Of a DNA stretch of 28,544 nt, positions 23,353 to 28,544 are shown piece by piece. The translations under genes and the position numbers were made by a program. Within the stretch, counting starts at the first letter, position 1. The number at the start of each line of letters is the position of its first letter. The notes beneath the pieces are model-generated. The model had not been told where the DNA came from and made no database searches. It worked only from the letters and a program-made list of their open reading frames with translations. Source of the stretch: a virus; the IMG/VR virus record IMGVR_UViG_3300027734_000249, positions 1-28,544 of that record, one strand, 5' to 3'.

Positions 23353-23735
23353 AGTTGGTTTCCTTTTGTTGGGCCACGACCAAAATTGATTTTGTCTGCG
23401 TTGCCTTTGTAATTTTGTCCTGCTTGTGGATCAAATGGACGTGTGCCTGGGAAGCGTCCACCGCCACTGGTGCGTACTTGTGGATTAGCACTTGCTGGGA
23501 ACATTTCTTTACCTGTAGTAAACTTAGGTAATGCGGCTGCATCTGGATATGTGCTGTCGTCATCACTTTTGTTGCCCACTGTAGGACCACGTTTGTTGTT
23601 AAACGTTTTGTTAGGGTTTTGTATACCACTGTGTTGGTTACCTGCGAATTTGTTTGCACCACGATTAACGCCATCACCCTTCATGCCGTTAAAATCTAAG
23701 TTCATATCGCTTTGTGTAATGCTGTTATGCTTCAT
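23349..23735 (-). CDS. Low-complexity protein, 128 aa, with two RGPTxGN motifs
   Basis: Asn/Gly-rich with KRGPTVGNK near residue 49 and GRGPTKGN at the C-terminus, matching the motif in the next protein. No domain is recognised. The ATG overlaps the stop of the 52-aa gene (ATGA). The repeated motif suggests a shared binding partner, possibly another virion protein. Confidence 0.72.
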   Translation of the reverse strand: MKHNSITQSDMNLDFNGMKGDGVNRGANKFAGNQHSGIQNPNKTFNNKRGPTVGNKSDDDSTYPDAAALPKFTTGKEMFPASANPQVRTSGGGRFPGTRPFDPQAGQNYKGNADKINFGRGPTKGNQL

Positions 23736-23890
23736 TTTGTTTTTCCTTTTGTCTTGGGAGACTTCATTGCCGCTGCCCTCTTAGTAGAGTAAGCGATTGC
23801 CAGGGCTTGCTTTTGAGGCTTACCTGCGGCGATTTCTGTTTTAACATTCTCTGTGAATGCTTTTTTGCTGGTTGATTTTTTTAACGGCAT
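23732..23890 (-). CDS. Small Lys/Ala-rich phage protein, 52 aa
   Basis: Frame begins MPLKKSTSKKAFTENVKTEI and continues AAGKPQKQALAIAYSTKRAA. This matches a small protein type I recall from many phages (MPLKKGxSKKxxxxNIKxE, then GKPQKQAVAIA), function unknown. It overlaps the next gene by 4 nt (ATGA) and begins 5 nt after an AATAAATA element that contains the stop codon of the small terminase gene. Confidence 0.8.
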   Translation of the reverse strand: MPLKKSTSKKAFTENVKTEIAAGKPQKQALAIAYSTKRAAAMKSPKTKGKTK

Positions 23891-23895
23891 GTGTA

Positions 23896-23903
23896 TATTT
23901 ATT
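23896..23903 (-). promoter_or_regulatory. Late-promoter-like AATAAATA element
   Basis: AATAAATA on minus includes the TAA stop of the 119-aa gene and ends 5 nt before the ATG of the 52-aa gene. There is no SD in between. Confidence 0.35.
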
Positions 23904-24258
23904 CCTGTTTAACGCCAGTAAGTTTGCTCAATGCTTCTGCAAAGGCAGCCTTTTTAGATGCAATAGCATCCTCACTGTCTGTTACTTCTATCTTTGCTAG
24001 ACTATTCATTACTTTACTTAAAATCAAATTGTGATATTTGTAAACTGTTTGTTTGTCACCTTCAAGACGTGCTTGTAAAAAGTCACCTACTAATATCTCA
24101 TCATAGTCTCTGCCACTTTGATCATAGACTTGGTCCAGTAATCCAGCCACTGTGATTTGATCTCGCTGTCCTTTTTTACGACCGGCGCCGGGTCTATAGC
24201 CACCACGACCTGGTCCAGTCTTGGGCTTTTCTATGCTAGTAATTTCTTTTGATTCCAT
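23899..24258 (-). CDS. Probable terminase small subunit, 119 aa
   Basis: The N-terminal half has GRGGYRPGAGRKKGQRDQ, the basic, Gly-rich motif common at the start of small terminase subunits of T7-like and related phages. The rest is helical (TVAGLLDQVYDQSGRDYDEI, ARLEGDKQTVYKYHNLILSK, AAFAEALSKLTG), suited to oligomerisation. It would recognise the packaging site and stimulate TerL. It is about 2.8 kb upstream of terL with six genes in between, which is less usual, so the call is probable rather than certain. The start ATG 24258 lies 6 nt after CTAAATA. Confidence 0.65.
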   Translation of the reverse strand: MESKEITSIEKPKTGPGRGGYRPGAGRKKGQRDQITVAGLLDQVYDQSGRDYDEILVGDFLQARLEGDKQTVYKYHNLILSKVMNSLAKIEVTDSEDAIASKKAAFAEALSKLTGVKQE

Positions 24259-24264
24259 AAGTAT

Positions 24265-24271
24265 TATTTAG
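24265..24271 (-). promoter_or_regulatory. Late-promoter-like CTAAATA element (divergent pair, minus)
   Basis: GCTAAATAA on minus, 6 nt before the ATG at 24258. With the plus-strand TTAAATA at 24298 it forms a divergent pair in the only divergent intergenic region of the window. Confidence 0.55.
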
Positions 24272-24297
24272 CATGACAAAATCGTGAATTTCCAGGC

Positions 24298-24304
24298 TTA
24301 AATA
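24298..24304 (+). promoter_or_regulatory. Late-promoter-like TTAAATA element (divergent pair, plus)
   Basis: TTAAATA on plus, 23 nt before the ATG at 24328, with AAGGA in the leader. It is the only such element oriented toward the only plus-strand gene, which supports the promoter reading. Confidence 0.55.
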
Positions 24305-24327
24305 TAGTATTACAGCAAGGACCAGCA

Positions 24328-24822
24328 ATGACAACTTATACTTGGAACAAAGCCACAGGCTTGGATGTTGATGACATAGTTAAAATGGCAGAACAACATT
24401 TTCAAACTGAGATTGATAATATCTTTACACCAGATCCTGTGGCATACAGCAGGAATATCACTTTTGCAGTGGTAAATCAATTTTATCTACCCACTACTGA
24501 ACTATTAACAGTGGCTAGGGATAATGATAACAAACTTTTAGCGTATACTTGGGCACATAGCAATGAACGTGCCGCTTGGAGTGATGATCCTATGTTAACT
24601 GTACGCATGGTTCATTTAAGTCTGGATCTCACTGTGAGACTGCGTGTTAAATTAATTTTGGATATGATGCATCAGTGGGAGGAGTTTGCCAGATTTGCTA
24701 AGATGCCTATTATTTGTAGTACTACCATGCGCCATGATCAAACTGCATTTTTAAAACTACATCAACGTCAGGGCTATGACATTAGAGGTAGTTTTGCATA
24801 TAAAAAGTTGAGTGTTGTATAA
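24328..24822 (+). CDS. GNAT-like N-acetyltransferase, 164 aa
   Basis: The only plus-strand gene. The C-terminus FLKLHQRQGYDIRGSFAYKK resembles the last helix and strands of GNAT folds, and VRMVHLSLDLTVRLRVKLIL fits the central strand and acetyl-CoA helix region. The classical Q/RxxGxG/A loop is not clear, so activity is uncertain. Proteins like this are common in marine phages and may modify host or virion proteins. The SD AAGGA lies at 24316-24320. Confidence 0.6.
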   Translation: MTTYTWNKATGLDVDDIVKMAEQHFQTEIDNIFTPDPVAYSRNITFAVVNQFYLPTTELLTVARDNDNKLLAYTWAHSNERAAWSDDPMLTVRMVHLSLDLTVRLRVKLILDMMHQWEEFARFAKMPIICSTTMRHDQTAFLKLHQRQGYDIRGSFAYKKLSVV

Positions 24823-24856
24823 GCCGGCCTGCCTATTCCATGATGCCTAGGTTAGA

Positions 24857-24899
24857 AAGCCACAAAATCACCTAGTTCTTAATCACACTCTGGTGGCTT
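24857..24899. terminator. Weak inverted repeat between convergent genes
   Basis: AAGCCAC (24857-24863) pairs with GTGGCTT (24893-24899) across a 29-nt loop, between the convergent acetyltransferase and Dps genes. There is no long T-run on either side, so terminator function is doubtful. Confidence 0.3.
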
Positions 24900-24902
24900 G
24901 AC

Positions 24903-25334
24903 TTATTCCAATGTGCTACGCAACATCCAAATAGATTTTTCCAAATCCAGGGCTTGATCCTGTGCGTAGTTACTAACTTCTTCAAAACCTTCATCATTGG
25001 CTATTGTGATTAATGCTTTATAATCATCTAGCAAGTGTTCTAGATCCATCATCACAGTTTCTAACAATGTATCCGCTGTGCCTTCTATGGTATCAATAGG
25101 TATTGTAGCATCAACAATAACATCCATGATATTACAGGGCATGTATTCCTGCATGGTACGTAGGATCTCACCAATTTTATCTATCTCTGCTTGTCTACGC
25201 TCATATACACCGCCCAGTAACTTGTGATCACTGCGGAAATTACGGCCTGTAATGTTTACATGTGCGGCATGGCTGCGAAAATAAGCAACGAAGTTATTTT
25301 TAAAGATTAGTGTTAGTTGTTCTGCTGTTGTCAT
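24903..25334 (-). CDS. Dps-like ferritin-family protein, 143 aa
   Basis: Matches the Dps four-helix bundle: FKNNFVAYFRSHAAHVNITG then FRSDHKLLGGVYERR and IDKIGEILRTMQEYMP. His25, His37, Asp52 and Glu56 keep the 12-15-4 residue spacing of the Dps intersubunit ferroxidase site (E. coli H51, H63, D78, E82), so iron oxidation is plausible. It would form a 12-mer that binds Fe(II) and possibly protects DNA from oxidative damage. The C-terminal helix (YAQDQALDLEKSIWMLRSTL) fits. It lies inside the late structural cluster, so it may be made late or packaged. The phage-Dps similarity is from memory of the family. Confidence 0.85.
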   Translation of the reverse strand: MTTAEQLTLIFKNNFVAYFRSHAAHVNITGRNFRSDHKLLGGVYERRQAEIDKIGEILRTMQEYMPCNIMDVIVDATIPIDTIEGTADTLLETVMMDLEHLLDDYKALITIANDEGFEEVSNYAQDQALDLEKSIWMLRSTLE

Positions 25335-25342
25335 AGTGTTAC

Positions 25343-26095
25343 TTATTGCCCACGGTTCATAATTGCCGCTGCCAATGAGGCATCACCGCCCATGGCACCC
25401 AACATCATATTGTCATAATATGCTTTACGCTGTTCTGGTGTCATTGCTGCCATTTGTCCACCGGCTATGCCAGTAGCGGCTGCACCACCCAGACCCACTG
25501 CGGCGGGAACTGCTGCCGCACCACCCATGCCAACAATACGACTAGCGGCTTGTTGTCTAACTTGGTTCTGTAAGTTCTGTGGTGCAACTGGACCCTGTGG
25601 CACAGGTGCTCTCATCTGTGGAACATTTTGTGTGGGTACATTGTAAGTTGCTTGTGGGCTAACTGGTCCTAGAGGTCTACCTACTTGAGCCGCTCTGGCA
25701 GCCTGATTGGCTGCAACTCTTTGTTCTGTTGCTTGTGCAATTTTATTAGCATTTTCTAAAGCACCAACACCACGTTGTGCAAAATCTACACCAGCGCGAA
25801 CTGCTGGATTTAATATAGCCTTACCACCATAGTATAATGCCGCTGGTACACCAACACCTGCGGCTCCTAGACCAACACCCATGGCGCCAGTCATTAAGTC
25901 TTCATTGGTGCGATCTAAATTATCACTGGGATTGGTTGCTGAAGTTCCTAAGACTTCTTCAGGACTTGGCAACTTAGTGGCTTGTTGTTGATCTTTATCT
26001 TTTTTAGTTTCTACATGCGGGTTGGCTGCAATGTAAGCATCAATCTCGTCATCGCTATAACCTGCTTCTTTTGCGGCTGCTCTATCAAATGCCAT
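25343..26095 (-). CDS. Internal virion-type protein with hydrophobic Gly/Ala segments, 250 aa
   Basis: The N-terminus FDRAAAKEAGYSDDEIDAYI is a short helical motif often found in phage ejection/internal proteins. Hydrophobic glycine-rich segments at about residues 70-90 (GAMGVGLGAAGVGVPAALYY) and 190-215 could insert into membranes. A Pro/Gln-rich linker lies between them. AAGGAA precedes the ATG. It follows the transglycosylase protein, as expected for a DNA-ejection set, forming part of an infection channel. This is inference from composition and position. Confidence 0.65.
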   Translation of the reverse strand: MAFDRAAAKEAGYSDDEIDAYIAANPHVETKKDKDQQQATKLPSPEEVLGTSATNPSDNLDRTNEDLMTGAMGVGLGAAGVGVPAALYYGGKAILNPAVRAGVDFAQRGVGALENANKIAQATEQRVAANQAARAAQVGRPLGPVSPQATYNVPTQNVPQMRAPVPQGPVAPQNLQNQVRQQAASRIVGMGGAAAVPAAVGLGGAAATGIAGGQMAAMTPEQRKAYYDNMMLGAMGGDASLAAAIMNRGQ

Positions 26096-26104
26096 ATTGT
26101 TTCC

Positions 26105-28544
26105 TTAATTTACAAAACTACCAATTGGTGGACGCTTCTTAGCATAAGGTTGACCTTTATATTCAAACTCACCTCGTTCAGCGTTCCACGCAGGCACTGG
26201 GAATAATTTATAAGCGGCAACTGCTGCCGCAGGTGTATTTTTATATTCACCAACGTATGCCGCTCTGGCCGCATAAATGTCATCATATTGTTTGTATAAC
26301 TTGCCTTCTTCTTTGGTCCATGCTTGATTAAATTTAGCAATGGTATTTAGATCAGGATTCTTAGCGGCAAAGTCTGCTTTTGCCTGTGTCAAATCAGTGT
26401 TAAACTTATTCTTACTCAACAAGTTAAATGTTACATAAGCAGGGTTACGTGTAGGATCAACTTGATTTGATGTATTCATTTTCTGTTCACTGTCACTGAT
26501 AGCACCAACTGGAGCAGTTTCTTTGATAGTCAATGGACCAAGTTCTTGTTGTAATCTTATCTGCATCATTAATGCATTGTAAACTTTAGGGTTACTATTT
26601 TGTAAACCTAAGCCAACTACACGCTTGTTCAAATCTTCAACACTGGTAAACTGTCCAGTAATCATATCACGTATGATGTTACCAACTTCACGTCCAGCAC
26701 TTCCACCACTGGCCATAATACCAGCAATTTCTGGTACATTAACTAGACCATCTGGACCATCCAATTGTGCGCTACGGATTCTACTAATTTTAGTAGCGTT
26801 AGGAACTTTGGCAACAATTTCTTTGTCAACATATCCATTAAAATCTTTACGGGCATCAACACTAACTGCACTTTCGGCTTCACGCTGTAATTTTGCTTGT
26901 GCTTCTTGACGTTTCATTTCTTCAGGACTCATGCGACCAGTAACACCAGCGCCTGGTTTTGTAACTGCTGTTGTTACAGGTTGTGCGCCTACAGTAGGCA
27001 ATGCCTGTGGAGGAATTGCACCCTGTGCTGTAGCAGGTGCCTGTCCTGTTGTACGTCTTGTTGGTGCTGGTCCAATATCAGGACGATTAACACCCATGCG
27101 ACTTAGTTCATCATCTGTTAAGTCTGCTTCACCACGATTAATAGCGGCTTGTCTAAATTCAGCAACTGCTTTTAGTTTGCTATCATAGTCAAGTTTTCTA
27201 ATACTATTACCAAACTGTGTAGCGTCATTTTCTCTACGGAATTCTTGCTTGCGAACATCTGCAGCCGCACCGGCTACATCACGTTCACGTTGTAATTTTT
27301 CTTCTCCATTGTATACTTTGCCAGTTTGTGAATTAACAATGCGGGTTTGTCCCTTTTCATTGTTTTGCTTTTGATATAAATTACCTGCTTTGTCTGTATA
27401 AGTTTCTGCTGTTGTATTCCATTTGCCGCCACCACCACTGGCAAATTTAGCAAGTTGTTCTTTATTCATTTCAGTGCCATCACTGTTAATGCCTGACAGT
27501 GGACTACCATTTGCACTATACTTTATCATGCCAGTGTTACCGTCTGCATCTGTGGCAGGCAGTGTTTTATGTCCAATGCCCAGTTGTTCTGCTTTGTCAT
27601 TGGCTAAGTCACTGAGACCTACATGTTTGAATAACAAATATTGTAACCAGTCACCAACACTGTTGCCTTCACTTTTCTTAGTGGCAACTCTGGCTAGTTC
27701 ATTGGGAGTCATTTTTGGCAGTGCTGCCTCAGCGGCCTGTCTATTGTTTTCACTGGTAATCATTTCAGCAACACGATTACCTGCACTTTTACGAACCCAA
27801 TCAGGCTGCGTACTATCTTCACGTAATTGTATCAGTGCAATAGGATCATTCTGTGCTTCTGTATATCTGTTAATTGACTGTGTTTGAGTTTGTAGATAAT
27901 TCTGTGCTTTATCTGCTGCCATTGCTACTTCATCTGGATTAACAAAATCCATGCCGCCCTGTGCTTGTGGAGCGGCCTGTGGTGCAGGTTCAGCATTAGG
28001 ATTTACATATTGTTGTAAACCCTGCATTTCATTTTGTGCTTGTTGTTGTACTTGTTCAGGACTTACTGGACCCATAATTGTTTGAGTGCCTTGAACTCCA
28101 TTAGGACCAGCAACTGCTACACCTTCTTGGGGATATGCTTGAGCACGAACATTTTGTGGTGCAGGTGCGGCCTGTGCTGTGGGAATAACACTGCCAACTA
28201 AGTTACCAAGTTTTTGCAAATAACCCTGTGTTTCTCTGGGTAGTTGTGCAACATTCATTTCACCTTGATTGGCTCGCATGTTTTGTTGAACTCTGCCTGG
28301 ACCAGCATTGTAAGCGGCAGCGGCTTTTTGTGTGTCACCACCAAACTGTTTCAACATTGCTTGAAAGTATTCTTGTCCAACTCTATTGTATTCTTCTGGA
28401 CTGTTATCTCTGGCTGGTACTATGCCATAACCTGGATTAGCCGCTGTGGCAGGCATAACTTGGTTCTTATACATAGCACCCACTGGGCTTTGTATAGGAC
28501 GACCCTGTTTATCGTAGTCTCTGTTGCCACTTTCAATTTGTTGC
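26105..28544 (-). CDS. Internal virion protein with lytic transglycosylase (SLT) domain, partial N-terminus
   Basis: The frame is open to the right edge (813 codons seen), so the apparent GTG start at 28483 is not the real start. The first residues QQIESGNRDYDKQGRPIQSP contain the catalytic Glu of the SLT fold (ESGN), followed by AMYKNQVMPATAANPGYGI and KAAAAYNAGPGRV, the family's structural motifs. The rest is a long Gln/Ala/Pro-rich, partly coiled protein. It would cut peptidoglycan during DNA ejection, like T7 gp16. The next gene has a matching ejection-type composition. Confidence 0.88.
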   Translation of the reverse strand, partial: QQIESGNRDYDKQGRPIQSPVGAMYKNQVMPATAANPGYGIVPARDNSPEEYNRVGQEYFQAMLKQFGGDTQKAAAAYNAGPGRVQQNMRANQGEMNVAQLPRETQGYLQKLGNLVGSVIPTAQAAPAPQNVRAQAYPQEGVAVAGPNGVQGTQTIMGPVSPEQVQQQAQNEMQGLQQYVNPNAEPAPQAAPQAQGGMDFVNPDEVAMAADKAQNYLQTQTQSINRYTEAQNDPIALIQLREDSTQPDWVRKSAGNRVAEMITSENNRQAAEAALPKMTPNELARVATKKSEGNSVGDWLQYLLFKHVGLSDLANDKAEQLGIGHKTLPATDADGNTGMIKYSANGSPLSGINSDGTEMNKEQLAKFASGGGGKWNTTAETYTDKAGNLYQKQNNEKGQTRIVNSQTGKVYNGEEKLQRERDVAGAAADVRKQEFRRENDATQFGNSIRKLDYDSKLKAVAEFRQAAINRGEADLTDDELSRMGVNRPDIGPAPTRRTTGQAPATAQGAIPPQALPTVGAQPVTTAVTKPGAGVTGRMSPEEMKRQEAQAKLQREAESAVSVDARKDFNGYVDKEIVAKVPNATKISRIRSAQLDGPDGLVNVPEIAGIMASGGSAGREVGNIIRDMITGQFTSVEDLNKRVVGLGLQNSNPKVYNALMMQIRLQQELGPLTIKETAPVGAISDSEQKMNTSNQVDPTRNPAYVTFNLLSKNKFNTDLTQAKADFAAKNPDLNTIAKFNQAWTKEEGKLYKQYDDIYAARAAYVGEYKNTPAAAVAAYKLFPVPAWNAERGEFEYKGQPYAKKRPPIGSFVN

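Noticed and set aside
23333-23677. Overlapping 114-codon minus frame within the 128-aa gene
   Set aside because: A shadow in another frame; the 128-aa frame is coupled by ATGA on both sides and shares the RGPTxGN motif with its neighbour.
28483-28544. GTG at 28483 as the start of the transglycosylase protein
   Set aside because: The frame stays open to the edge and the upstream residues carry the catalytic ESGN motif, so the true start is outside the window.

Overview
The window is part of a tailed-phage genome (Caudoviricetes), most likely a short-tailed virus with a P22/SU10-like head module from an aquatic environment. Nearly every gene is on the minus strand, so transcription runs from high to low coordinates. 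The ends are inside genes: a transglycosylase-containing virion protein runs off the right edge and a repeat-rich tail protein runs off the left edge. Shine-Dalgarno sites, a Sec signal peptide and an extended -10 promoter point to a bacterial, probably Gram-negative, host. The host and genus cannot be named from sequence alone.

From the right edge leftward: an internal virion protein with a soluble lytic transglycosylase domain (28544-26105), a Gly/Ala-rich virion protein (26095-25343), and a Dps-like ferritin with a complete ferroxidase centre (25334-24903). Then comes the only plus-strand gene, a GNAT-like acetyltransferase (24328-24822), followed by a probable small terminase and a run of small, disordered virion-type proteins (24258-22488). 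After a terminator come three proteins of unknown function, the large terminase (21084-19477), three small unknown proteins, the portal (18366-16084), a 113-aa protein and the scaffold (15703-14546).

The major capsid gene (14526-13035) is split by a 268-nt, ORF-less group I intron of the T4 td type at 14171-13904. Removing it restores a 407-aa capsid protein with the expected GDPQAYQ junction. A terminator with a cUUCGg loop follows the capsid gene. Next are a 207-aa protein, a head-tail adaptor with two inserted beta modules, a 1334-aa fibre with a C-terminal jelly-roll-like domain, and a 186-aa protein.

The 6556-6227 gap holds a candidate structured RNA, a strong terminator and a sigma70-type extended -10 promoter. 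The promoter serves a tightly coupled four-gene operon (6226-4307): an exported protein, a 57-aa protein, an AAA+ ATPase and an endonuclease-like DNA-binding protein. Beyond it are four small unknown genes, an iteron-like intergenic region with three copies of a 20-bp element (3602-3843), and the start of a tail nozzle-like protein made of two families of tandem repeats (2283 to left edge).

A recurring NTAAATA/NATAAATA element, resembling the T4-type late promoter, precedes most gene blocks, including a divergent pair at 24265/24304. This suggests the phage encodes or recruits a T4 gp55-like late sigma factor outside this window.
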